Made by a program: the position numbers and the translations under genes. 5,760 bases of DNA, from contig JACPHL010000194.1 of the NCBI GenBank assembly GCA_016188625.1, positions 1-5,760 on the forward strand, written 5' to 3'. Under the pieces are notes generated by a model. It was not told the DNA's origin. It did no database searches and saw nothing but the letters and a program-made list of their open reading frames with translations. The stretch is from Candidatus Rokuibacteriota bacterium (GTDB taxonomy: Bacteria; Methylomirabilota; Methylomirabilia; Rokubacteriales; JACPHL01). Below are positions 1 through 5,571 of the stretch, piece by piece; positions within the stretch are counted from its first letter, which is position 1; each line of letters starts with the position of its first letter.

Positions 1-68
1 TCTTTTATACCACAGCGCCCGGGGGACCGCGCGGGCGGCGCTCGACGCAGGGGAGGCCCCGATTTCTT

Positions 69-97
69 TTGACTCGCCTCCGGCGCCGTGTCAAAAT
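69..97 (+). promoter_or_regulatory. possible sigma70-type promoter ahead of the operon
   Basis: A TTGACT hexamer at 69-74 (5 of 6 to the -35 consensus) is followed after 17 bases by CAAAAT at 92-97 (4 of 6 to the -10 consensus). It lies in the only clearly A/T-richer patch ahead of the first gene. Transcription would begin near 103-105, almost on the ribosome binding site, giving a leader of only about a dozen bases. The spacing is ideal, but the tight leader and the unknown sigma preferences of the host keep this tentative. Confidence 0.35.
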
Positions 98-103
98 CCG
101 CGC

Positions 104-110
104 GGAGGGG
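104..110 (+). promoter_or_regulatory. ribosome binding site of the SCP2-like gene
   Basis: GGAGGGG lies six bases before the ATG at 117. This decides the start: an in-frame TTG at 69 would add 16 residues, has no comparable upstream site, and overlaps the putative -35 hexamer. Confidence 0.6.
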
Positions 111-116
111 CGGCCG

Positions 117-500
117 ATGCCGACGGTGAGGGAGACCTTCGAGGCGATGCCGAGCCGCTTCCGGCCCGAGCGCGCCCAGGGGGTGAGCGCCACGATCCAG
201 TATGAGATCACCGGGGAGGGGGGCGGCCGCTGGTACGCCACCATCGCCGACGGCTCCTGCGCCCTCGCCGAGGGGACGGCGCCGTTCCCGACCCTGACCG
301 TGACCATGGCCGCCCAGGACTGGCTCGACCTGACCCAGGGCAAGCTCGCCGGGCAGGCGGACTTCCTGTCGGGGAAGCTCAAGCTCAAGGGCGACATGAG
401 CCTGGCTCTGAGGCTCCCCGGGCTGTTCCTGTCGGGGAAGCTCAAGCTCAAGGGCGACATGAGCCTGGCCCTGAGGCTCCCCGGGCTGTTCGCGCTCTGA
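117..500 (+). CDS. SCP2 sterol/lipid-binding domain protein with duplicated C-terminal segment
   Basis: A 127-residue protein recognised as a stand-alone SCP2 (sterol carrier protein 2) domain. It has an N-terminal helix-like stretch, a beta strand with GRWYATIADG, an acidic/aromatic middle ending in DWLDLTQGKL, and the family's typical end, an SGKLKLKGDM strand followed by a hydrophobic helix closing in LF. SCP2 domains form a hydrophobic tunnel that binds fatty acids, acyl-CoAs or sterols; no signal peptide or membrane segment is seen, so it should be cytosolic. The domain would normally finish near residue 104. Here the 21-residue ending (residues 83-103) is repeated at 104-124, followed by Phe-Ala-Leu and the stop. 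The gene sits 16 bases before the first CoA-transferase, as first gene of the apparent operon. A role in presenting acyl-CoA or lipid to the downstream enzymes is inferred from position only. Confidence 0.8.
   Translation: MPTVRETFEAMPSRFRPERAQGVSATIQYEITGEGGGRWYATIADGSCALAEGTAPFPTLTVTMAAQDWLDLTQGKLAGQADFLSGKLKLKGDMSLALRLPGLFLSGKLKLKGDMSLALRLPGLFAL
363..488 (+). repeat. 63-bp in-frame tandem duplication inside the SCP2 gene
   Basis: Two head-to-tail 63-base copies, 363-425 and 426-488, differ at a single base: t at 407 and c at 470, a synonymous Ala codon change. The match continues for three bases (ttc) after the second copy. Each copy encodes 21 residues carrying the SGKLKLKGDM strand and the terminal hydrophobic helix. 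The phase is exact, so the reading frame continues to the stop. Confidence 0.95.
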
Positions 501-516
501 GGCGACCGGCGCCCCG

Positions 517-1878
517 ATGCCCGATCCGAGAGACCCCGAGGCGGCTCCGAGCGACTACTTCGACTGGACGGCCCGGCTCCTCGACCTCGGCGCCGTCCCC
601 GCCAAGCCCGAAGCGCTCCGGGGGATCCGCGTCCTCGACCTGTCGGTCATCATCTTCGGCCCCGCGACCGCGGACTTCCTGGGCGAGCTGGGGGCCGAGG
701 TGGTCAAGGTCGAGCTGCCGGGCGGCGGGGACGTGACCCGCATCCTCGGCGGCGCGCGGACCTTCTGGAAGAACACGAGCCCCTTCTTCTTCCCCCAGAA
801 CCACTCCAAGTACCACGTCGGCATCGATATGCACCGCCCCGAGGGGCAGGCCCTGATCCGGAAGCTCGCGGCCCGCTCCGACATCCTGGTGGAGAACTTC
901 AAGGCCGGGACCCTGGAGACCAAGTTCGGGCTCGGCTACCGGCAGCTCGCCGAGGTCAACCCCCGGCTCATCTATGTCGCCAACACCGGCTTCGGCCAGT
1001 GGGGCCCCTTCGCCGAGGGGCGGGCCTCCTACGACGGCCTGGCCCAGGCGGTCTCCGGGCTCACGGCGATCACGGGCTTTCCCGGCGCGCTCCCGACCAA
1101 GATCGGGATCTACATCGGGGACTGGATGGGGGCCTGCTTCGCGGCCCTCGGGGTCCTGGCGGCGCTCCACTACCGCGCCCGGACCGGCCGGGGGCAGTTC
1201 CTCGAGATGGCCCAGTGCGAGGCGCTCATCCGCGCCATGGACTGGACCTGGGTCCACGCCGGGCTCACCGGCAAGGACCGGCCCCAGACCGGGAACCGCG
1301 ACCCCGCCTTCTCGCCCTCGGGGGTCTTCCGCTGCCGCGACGGGTCCGTGGCGATCGTCGCGGCGACCGACCGCGAGTTCCAGGGCCTGGCCGCGGCGAT
1401 GGCAAGGCCCGGGCTCGTGGAGGACCCTCGCTTCGCCACCCCGGAGGCGCGGCACGCGGAGGAGAACGTCCGGGCCCTCGAGGCGCTGATCGCGGCCTGG
1501 TGCCGCGACAGGACGCGCGCCGAGGTCGAGGCCCTGGGTCGGGAGCATGGCTTCGCAGCGGCTAGGGTCATGACCGCCGGGGACCACTTCGAGGACCCCC
1601 ACTTCCGCGCGCGCGGGGCGGTGTGGGAGCTGGAGGACCCCGTCTATGGCCACCTCACCGACTACGGCCCGGCCCCGAAGCTCTCCCGGACGCCGGCCCG
1701 CTACAAGTGGGTCGGGCCGCCGGTCGGGATGCACAACGACTACGTCTTCGCCCGGGTCCTCGGGCTCGCGGCCGAGGAGATCCGCGCCCTCGATGAGGCC
1801 GGGGTCATCGGCAAGTGGGCCGACCGGCTCGGCGCCAAGCCGCCCGATGGCTGGGCCGGGGAGGGGTTCCTCCGGTGA
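517..1878 (+). CDS. class III CoA-transferase (CaiB/BaiF family), catalytic Asp present
   Basis: A 453-residue family III CoA-transferase, an enzyme class that moves CoA between organic acids through an aspartyl-CoA intermediate and normally works as an interlocked dimer in the cytosol. Visible family features in order: ALRGIRVLDLS near residue 33 opening the domain, LGAEVVKVE, QNHSKYHVGIDM (residues 94-105, the CoA-contacting stretch, with His where the common NRNK form has Arg), ADILVENF-like SDILVENF, a YDGLAQAVSG segment, then IGDWMGACFAALGVLAALHYRA. Asp202 in IGDW fits the catalytic aspartate (Asp169 in formyl-CoA transferase) once the roughly 33-residue N-terminal extension is allowed for. 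GNRDPAFSPSG (259-269) matches the active-site loop region. The substrate cannot be read from sequence. The ribosome binding site is weak, so translation may depend on the SCP2 gene ending 16 bases earlier. The stop overlaps the start of the next gene by four bases. Confidence 0.9.
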   Translation: MPDPRDPEAAPSDYFDWTARLLDLGAVPAKPEALRGIRVLDLSVIIFGPATADFLGELGAEVVKVELPGGGDVTRILGGARTFWKNTSPFFFPQNHSKYHVGIDMHRPEGQALIRKLAARSDILVENFKAGTLETKFGLGYRQLAEVNPRLIYVANTGFGQWGPFAEGRASYDGLAQAVSGLTAITGFPGALPTKIGIYIGDWMGACFAALGVLAALHYRARTGRGQFLEMAQCEALIRAMDWTWVHAGLTGKDRPQTGNRDPAFSPSGVFRCRDGSVAIVAATDREFQGLAAAMARPGLVEDPRFATPEARHAEENVRALEALIAAWCRDRTRAEVEALGREHGFAAARVMTAGDHFEDPHFRARGAVWELEDPVYGHLTDYGPAPKLSRTPARYKWVGPPVGMHNDYVFARVLGLAAEEIRALDEAGVIGKWADRLGAKPPDGWAGEGFLR

Positions 1879-3173
1879 AGTGGGCGGAGTGGATCCGGGC
1901 CGCTGAGGATCCCGCCCGGGTCTCCGAGAAGCCCGAGGCGCTCGACGACCTCCTGGTCCTCGATGCGAGCCACGCCAGCTTCGGCGCCTTCCTCTGCGGA
2001 ACCTTCCTCGCCGAGCTGGGCGCCGAGGTCCTGAAGATCGAGCCGCCGTCGGGCGACCCGGCCCGACGCTGGGGGCCCCCGGACGCGGCCCTTGAGGGGG
2101 AGGGGCTCGCCTACCTCGCCGAGGGGCGGAACAAGCACTACATCACCCTGAACCTCGAGCGTGCCGAGGGGCGGGCAATCTTCCGGGGCCTCGCCGAGCG
2201 CGCCGACGTCGTGATCGACTCCTCCCCCGCCGGGCACCTGGATGCCCTCGGGGTCGGCTACCGCCAGCTCCGGGAGGCGAACCGGGGCCTGGTCTGGGCC
2301 GCCTTCGCCCCCGACGGGCAGTTCGGCCCGCGCGCCCGCGAGCGCCGCCCCGACTACGACCTCACCAACCAGGCCCTCTCCGGGATGATGTACGTGACCG
2401 GCGAGCCCGAGGACGAGCGCGGCCCGCGCCCCGAGGCCGTCCCGACCCGGATGGGGAGCTGGATCTCCTGGTACGCCGCCGGCGCCTGGGGCGCCATCGC
2501 CGTCCTCGCGGCCCTCCATCACCGTCGCGCCACGGGGGAGGGGCAGCTCGTGGACCTCTCCGGGGCCGAGGCGCTCATGCGCTTCATGGGGCTCGGGGTC
2601 TTCCGCTACGAGGTCGCCGGCTTCGTGAAGGAGCGGGAGGGGCTTTACGAGTCCGCGGTCTACCCCTACACCTTCGTCCGGGTCAAGGACGGCTGGGGTT
2701 TCATCGCCGGCTACACCGACCCCAACTTCGGGGCGATCTGCCGGATCATGGGGCGGCCCGAGCTGGCGCAGGACCCGCGCTTCGCCACGACCACGGCCCG
2801 GACCACGCCGGAGAACCAGGCACCCCTCCGCGAGGAGATCGAGAGGTGGTCGGTCGACTACACCGCGGACGAGATCCTCGCCAAGGTCCTGGCCGACCCG
2901 GGGCCCGGCGTGGTCGTCTTCGGCCGGGTGAACGCCCCCACCGAGACCCTGCGGGAATCGCACTGGTGGGAGCGGGGGGCGTTCCGGAGGCTCCAGGACC
3001 CGCTCTACGGCGAGCTCCTGCTCCAGGCGCCCGCCTGGCGGATGACCGAGACCCCGCCGAGGGTGAAGTGGCCGTGCCGCCCCCTCGGCTACCACAACGC
3101 CCACGTCTACCAGAAGTACCTCGGCCTCGGGCCGAGCCGGCTCGCCGAGCTCAAGGCCCAGGGGATCATCTGA
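1875..3173 (+). CDS. class III CoA-transferase paralogue, apparently lacking the catalytic Asp
   Basis: A 432-residue CaiB/BaiF-family protein similar to the preceding one over its length: LDDLLVLDAS at the domain start, LGAEVLKIE, GRNKHYITLNL (84-94, with the usual Arg and Lys), ADVVIDS, YDLTNQALSG, then VLAALHHRRATGEGQ. In an ungapped alignment of the region before VLAALH, the catalytic aspartate of the first protein falls on Trp199 (MGSWISWYAAG here, IGIYIGDWMG there). The active-site loop also differs: YESAVYPYTFVRVKDG (258-273) has no GNRDP-like segment. The likely role is the non-catalytic or structural half of a heteromer with the upstream subunit; known two-subunit relatives include benzylsuccinate CoA-transferase BbsEF and succinyl-CoA:malate CoA-transferase SmtAB. 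The GTG at 1875 is chosen because it makes a GTGA overlap with the previous stop and has GGGGAGGGG about eight bases upstream. An in-frame GTG at 1815 would add 20 Arg-rich residues with no family similarity. Confidence 0.87.
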   Translation: MKWAEWIRAAEDPARVSEKPEALDDLLVLDASHASFGAFLCGTFLAELGAEVLKIEPPSGDPARRWGPPDAALEGEGLAYLAEGRNKHYITLNLERAEGRAIFRGLAERADVVIDSSPAGHLDALGVGYRQLREANRGLVWAAFAPDGQFGPRARERRPDYDLTNQALSGMMYVTGEPEDERGPRPEAVPTRMGSWISWYAAGAWGAIAVLAALHHRRATGEGQLVDLSGAEALMRFMGLGVFRYEVAGFVKEREGLYESAVYPYTFVRVKDGWGFIAGYTDPNFGAICRIMGRPELAQDPRFATTTARTTPENQAPLREEIERWSVDYTADEILAKVLADPGPGVVVFGRVNAPTETLRESHWWERGAFRRLQDPLYGELLLQAPAWRMTETPPRVKWPCRPLGYHNAHVYQKYLGLGPSRLAELKAQGII

Positions 3174-3177
3174 CCAC

Positions 3178-3186
3178 GGGGAGGGG
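3178..3186 (+). promoter_or_regulatory. ribosome binding site of phaC
   Basis: A strong purine run, GGGGAGGGG, precedes the ATG at 3190 by a few bases. It lies in the 16-base gap after the CoA-transferase stop, which supports this ATG and independent initiation inside a shared transcript. Confidence 0.6.
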
Positions 3187-3189
3187 AGC

Positions 3190-4266
3190 ATGCCGGACAC
3201 TGCTCGCGAGACCGACGCCTTCCGACACCTCCAGGAGGAGTGGACGCGACAGATCCTGCGGGGGACCCGGGCCATGGAGCTGATCCTGAACCCCGCCGAG
3301 CCGAAGGTCGGCCAGACGCCCCGGGTCGAGGTCTACCGGAAGGGGAAGGCGCGGCTCTGCCGGTACCAGTCCTCGCGGAAGCACCCTGTCCCGGTCCTCA
3401 TGGTCCCCAACCTGGGGATCAGCCGCCCGTACATCTTCGACCTCCAGCCCGGGGCGAGCTTCATCGAGTACATGACCCGGGAGGGGTTCGACTTCTACCT
3501 CCTGGACTGGGGGGTCTTCGGCGAGGAGGACAACGGGCTGACGGTGGACGACTGCGTGACCCGCATCCTCCCCCGCGTGGTCCGGAAGGTCCTGGAGAGC
3601 TCAGGGGCCGAGGCGCTCTCCCTCCTCGGCTACTGCATGGGAGGCCCGCTCTCGGCGTGCTTCGTCGCCCTCCACCCCGAGGTCCCGGTCCGGGCCCTCG
3701 TCAACATGGCCGGCCCCATCGACTTCGCCCACGCGGGGCTCTTCCGGCTCTGGCTCGACAAGCGCTTCTTCAACGTGGACCGGATGGTGGACACCCTCGG
3801 CGCCGTCCCCGCCGAGATGGTCAAGGCCGGCTTCAAGCTCCTCAAGCCGACCATGGACGTCACGACCGCGCTCAACCTCTGGTGGAACCTCTGGAACGAC
3901 CGTTACGTCGAGGGCTTCAAGGCCCTCAACAAGTGGGCCAACGAGTACGTTCCCTTCCCCGGCGAGTTCTTCCGCCAGTGGGTGAAGGAGTTCTACCAGG
4001 AGAACCGCCTGGTCCGGAAGGAGCTCCGCCTGGGCGGACGGCTCGTGGACCTCGGCCAGATCCGCTGCCCTGTCCTCGTCGTGGGGGCCCAGGAGGACTA
4101 CATCGCCCCCGCCCCCTGCGTTCGGGCCGTCCTGGACCACGTCGGGTCCCAGGACACGCGCTACGAGGAGCTTCCCGGCGGGCACATCTCGCTGATCGCC
4201 GGGCGCTCGGCCGCGCTCCACTGCTGGCCCCGGGTCGCGGGCTGGCTCGCCCCACGCTCGGGCTAA
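3190..4266 (+). CDS. phaC: class III-type poly(3-hydroxyalkanoate) synthase, catalytic subunit
   Basis: A 358-residue alpha/beta-hydrolase-fold PHA synthase, close to the roughly 355 residues usual for class III PhaC and much shorter than class I/II enzymes. It polymerises (R)-3-hydroxyacyl-CoA into polyester on the surface of storage granules, releasing CoA. Landmarks: VPNLGISRPYIFDLQPG, the core of the PHA synthase signature (families often read NRPYI, here SRPYI); FDFYLLDWG with Asp106-Trp107-Gly108; the lipase-like box GYCMGG with nucleophile Cys149; Asp303 in VGAQEDYIAP; and His332 in GGHISLIAG. These match the Cys149-Asp302-His331 triad of the Allochromatium vinosum enzyme within one residue, so the triad is intact. 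Class III PhaC needs a PhaE partner, and a PhaE-like gene follows after a hairpin-bearing gap. It starts 16 bases after the CoA-transferase pair, probably on the same transcript. Confidence 0.95.
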   Translation: MPDTARETDAFRHLQEEWTRQILRGTRAMELILNPAEPKVGQTPRVEVYRKGKARLCRYQSSRKHPVPVLMVPNLGISRPYIFDLQPGASFIEYMTREGFDFYLLDWGVFGEEDNGLTVDDCVTRILPRVVRKVLESSGAEALSLLGYCMGGPLSACFVALHPEVPVRALVNMAGPIDFAHAGLFRLWLDKRFFNVDRMVDTLGAVPAEMVKAGFKLLKPTMDVTTALNLWWNLWNDRYVEGFKALNKWANEYVPFPGEFFRQWVKEFYQENRLVRKELRLGGRLVDLGQIRCPVLVVGAQEDYIAPAPCVRAVLDHVGSQDTRYEELPGGHISLIAGRSAALHCWPRVAGWLAPRSG

Positions 4267-4269
4267 CCC

Positions 4270-4300
4270 ATTCGGAGGGGGGCACAGCCCCCCTCCGAAT
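4270..4300. terminator. strong hairpin directly after phaC (terminator-like, no T-tract)
   Basis: A perfect 13-bp stem pairs 4270-4282 with 4288-4300 around the loop CACAG; the loop could close by one further C-G pair. It starts four bases after the phaC stop. No run of T follows on either strand, so it is not a classical intrinsic terminator. It could attenuate transcription, protect the 3' end of the upstream message, or belong to a dispersed intergenic repeat. A G-run/C-run hairpin of similar make-up follows the last gene at 5544-5561. Confidence 0.55.
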
Positions 4301-4302
4301 TA

Positions 4303-4331
4303 GAGCGAGGGGTCGGCGCCTCCCGGGGGGC
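4303..4331 (+). repeat. left arm of a 29-bp perfect inverted repeat
   Basis: Bases 4303-4331, beginning GAGCGAGGGGTCGG and ending in CCCGGGGGGC, are the exact reverse complement of 5591-5619. The match stops at both edges. The arm starts two bases after the phaC hairpin, contains the palindrome GGCGCC (4315-4320), and overlaps the left side of the hairpin at 4318-4339. Confidence 0.9.
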
Positions 4332-4339
4332 CGGGAGGC
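4318..4339. other. second intergenic hairpin between phaC and phaE
   Basis: A 9-bp stem pairs 4318-4326 with 4331-4339 around a GGGG loop. It follows the phaC hairpin and uses part of the left inverted-repeat arm, so this arm could either fold locally or pair with 5591-5619, but not both at once. The role is unknown; it may influence how much message reads through into the PhaE-like gene. Confidence 0.5.
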
Positions 4340-4380
4340 CGTCGCGGCAGAAAGAATCGTCGGGACGCCCGGGGGTGGTG

Positions 4381-4389
4381 TGGCATAAT
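4381..4389 (+). promoter_or_regulatory. possible extended -10 promoter ahead of the PhaE-like gene
   Basis: TGGCATAAT fits the extended -10 form (TGn followed by a hexamer with 5 of 6 matches to TATAAT). Upstream only a poor -35 is seen (GGGACG at 4362-4367, 16-base spacer). If active, transcription would start near 4396. The message would then begin after the ATG at 4388 and translation would have to use the ATG at 4406. It would let phaE-phaJ be expressed apart from phaC across the hairpin gap. Weak evidence. Confidence 0.3.
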
Positions 4390-4960
4390 GGCCGCGAGGT
4401 CGCGCATGGCGGAGAAGGAGCCGACCCAGGAGATGTTTGAACTCTGGCGGAAGTCCCTCGAGGAGGGGACTCAGGCCTGGCTCAAGACGATCACCCAGAC
4501 CCCGCCCGCGGACGTCACCCAGTTCTGGCGGCCGATCCTCGAGCAGGGGATGGAGTTCTGGGCGAAGGGCATGGGCCAGGTGGGCGCCCCCGATCCCGCG
4601 CAGCAGTGGAAGCGCTTCATGGACCTCTGGCTCGAGGCCTGGTCGAAGGCGCTCGGCCAGGCGATGGCCACCGAGGGGTTCGCCCGGGCCCTCGGGCGGT
4701 ACATGGACCAGTGGCTCACGGCGCAGGGGCCGTGGCGGAAGGCGGCCGAGCAGTCGAGCGAGGCCGCCCTCAAGGCCCTGGGGCTCCCAGGCCGGGCCCA
4801 GGTGGCGGCGATGGCCGAGCAGCTCACGGCGCTGGAGGAGCGGGTGGACCGGCTGGATGACCGGCTGGACGAGCTGAAGCAGCTCCTCGAACGACTCGCC
4901 CGCTCCCCAGCGGATCGCGCCGCGGTGCCGCGACGGACCACGAGCCGGAAGCGGTCGTGA
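4388..4960 (+). CDS. phaE: PhaE-like / phasin-family PHA synthase partner
   Basis: A 190-residue, Trp-rich, helix-forming protein best matched to the PhaE subunit of class III PHA synthases or to a phasin. PhaE activates PhaC and phasins coat the granule; both act at the polymer surface. Three 27-residue repeats (17-43, 44-70, 71-97) carry Trp pairs W20/W31, W47/W58 and W74/W85. Then comes an amphipathic region, then GLPGRAQV (132-139), resembling the PhaE C-terminal motif around (L/I)P(T/S)R. It leads into a coiled coil with hydrophobic positions 146, 149, 153, 156, 160, 163, 167 and 170, and a basic Arg/Lys tail (about 179-190). The protein is much shorter than A. vinosum PhaE (about 357 residues), but short PhaE proteins are known, for example in haloarchaea. 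The start is uncertain: ATG 4388 follows a GGGGGTGGTG stretch, whereas ATG 4406 (184 residues) has GAGGT at 4396-4400 at ideal spacing. The phaE symbol rests on the C-terminal motif and the phaC neighbour; phasin is the alternative. Confidence 0.75.
   Translation: MAARSRMAEKEPTQEMFELWRKSLEEGTQAWLKTITQTPPADVTQFWRPILEQGMEFWAKGMGQVGAPDPAQQWKRFMDLWLEAWSKALGQAMATEGFARALGRYMDQWLTAQGPWRKAAEQSSEAALKALGLPGRAQVAAMAEQLTALEERVDRLDDRLDELKQLLERLARSPADRAAVPRRTTSRKRS
4396..4400 (+). promoter_or_regulatory. candidate ribosome binding site for an alternative phaE start
   Basis: GAGGT lies five bases before an in-frame ATG at 4406 (residue 7 of the longer reading). This is at least as good as the diffuse GGGGGTGGTG region ahead of 4388 and leaves the true start open. 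The six residues in dispute (MAARSR) are basic and carry no recognisable motif. Confidence 0.4.
4436..4678 (+). repeat. three 81-bp (27-residue) degenerate repeats in the PhaE-like gene
   Basis: Residues 17-43, 44-70 and 71-97 align without gaps. Shared by all three are Trp at unit position 4, Arg/Lys at 5, Leu/Met at 8, Glu/Asp at 9, Trp at 15, Lys at 17 and Gln at 21. Units 1 and 2 share the pattern WRxxLE(E/Q)GxxxWxK and are also similar as DNA (both have TCTGGCGG, later CTCGAG, then AGGGGA). The third unit is more diverged, and no fourth unit keeps the spacing. Confidence 0.7.
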
Positions 4961-5538
4961 TCGGTCGGCCCATCGAGGAGCTGGCGGTCGGGGACTCGGC
5001 GGAGATCTCCCGGGTCGTGAGCCGGGAGACGGTGCGGGGGTTCGTGGAGGCGACCGGGGATGCCAACCCGCTCCACGCCGATCCCGCCTTCGCGGCCGAG
5101 ACCCGCTTCGGGGAGGTCATCGCCCCCGGCCTCCTCACCGGGGGCCTCGTCTCGGCGGTGATCGGGACCCGGCTCCCGGGACCCGGAACCGTCTACCTCT
5201 CCCAGGAGCTCCGCTTCCGCCGCCCGGTCCGGCTCGGCGAGGCGATCACGGCCCGCGTGGAGGTGATCGAGGTCCAGCCCGAACGGGGCCGGGTCCGCCT
5301 CCGTACCGTCTGCCTGAACGGCAGGGGGGAGGTCGTCCTGGAGGGGGAGGCCTGGGTGCTTCCGCCGACCCGTCCGCTCCGCTACGAGCGCCCCGCGACG
5401 ACCGCCGGCGCCTGGAGTCGGCTGGCGGTCGCCCCCTGGCGGTGGGGCTTCGCCGCCGCCCTCGGGATGATCGCCGACCCGGCCTTCGCGCCCCGCCCGG
5501 TCCCTTCTGGCCTGCGGTTGCTAGATTCTTCCGAGTAA
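4957..5538 (+). CDS. phaJ: MaoC-like (R)-specific enoyl-CoA hydratase with C-terminal extension
   Basis: A 193-residue protein whose first about 135 residues form a single hot-dog MaoC/hydratase 2 domain. It should hydrate trans-2-enoyl-CoA to (R)-3-hydroxyacyl-CoA, linking fatty acid oxidation to PHA synthesis. The hydratase motif is clear: ATGDANPLHAD with Asp35 and His40, the pair equivalent to Asp31/His36 of Aeromonas caviae PhaJ, followed by TRFGEVIAPGLL, IGTRLPGPGTVYLSQELRFRRPV and GEAITARVEV. The usual His-Gly before the central helix is replaced by Pro-Gly, as seen in other MaoC proteins. Residues 136-193 extend beyond the normal end (PhaJ is about 134 residues), with Trp153, Trp161, Trp163 and a hydrophobic GFAAALGMIADPAF stretch. 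The GTG start forms a GTGA overlap with the previous stop, so the two are likely translationally coupled. The phaJ name rests on fold, catalytic motif and the neighbouring phaC and phaE. Confidence 0.85.
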   Translation: MIGRPIEELAVGDSAEISRVVSRETVRGFVEATGDANPLHADPAFAAETRFGEVIAPGLLTGGLVSAVIGTRLPGPGTVYLSQELRFRRPVRLGEAITARVEVIEVQPERGRVRLRTVCLNGRGEVVLEGEAWVLPPTRPLRYERPATTAGAWSRLAVAPWRWGFAAALGMIADPAFAPRPVPSGLRLLDSSE

Positions 5539-5543
5539 GCTTT

Positions 5544-5561
5544 CGGGGGTTCTGCCCCCCG
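5544..5561. terminator. G-run/C-run hairpin after the last gene (terminator-like)
   Basis: A 6-bp stem pairs 5544-5549 (CGGGGG) with 5556-5561 (CCCCCG) around a 6-base loop, six bases after the stop of the hydratase gene. No T-tract follows. It may help end transcription or stabilise the message. Its G-run/C-run design recalls the phaC hairpin at 4270-4300. Confidence 0.4.
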
Positions 5562-5571
5562 CAGGCCCGAT

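Noticed and set aside
4-9. Divergent minus-strand -10 element (TATAAA on the complement)
   Set aside because: No -35 is visible at the right distance, and any gene it would drive lies outside the window.
69-116. TTG at 69 as start of the SCP2-like protein
   Set aside because: It would add 16 mostly basic residues without family similarity, lacks a ribosome binding site, and coincides with the likely -35 hexamer. The ATG at 117 has GGAGGGG at good spacing.
1815-1874. GTG at 1815 as start of the second CoA-transferase
   Set aside because: The added 20 residues are Arg/Gly-rich readthrough of the end of the first gene. The GTG at 1875 gives the typical 4-base overlap and has a ribosome binding site.
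448-3275. Two long open frames on the minus strand (448-1734 and 1740-3275) opposite the CoA-transferase genes
   Set aside because: They are antisense to well-supported genes, are dominated by Arg, Gly, Pro, Ala, Glu and Val, and match no family I recognise. Extreme GC at third codon positions commonly keeps an antisense frame free of stops.
4381-4396. Sigma54 promoter (TGGCAT with GC ten bases after the GG)
   Set aside because: The GG-N10-GC spacing is met, but the TT of the -12 element is CC, and transcription would start at or beyond the second ATG. The evidence is too weak.
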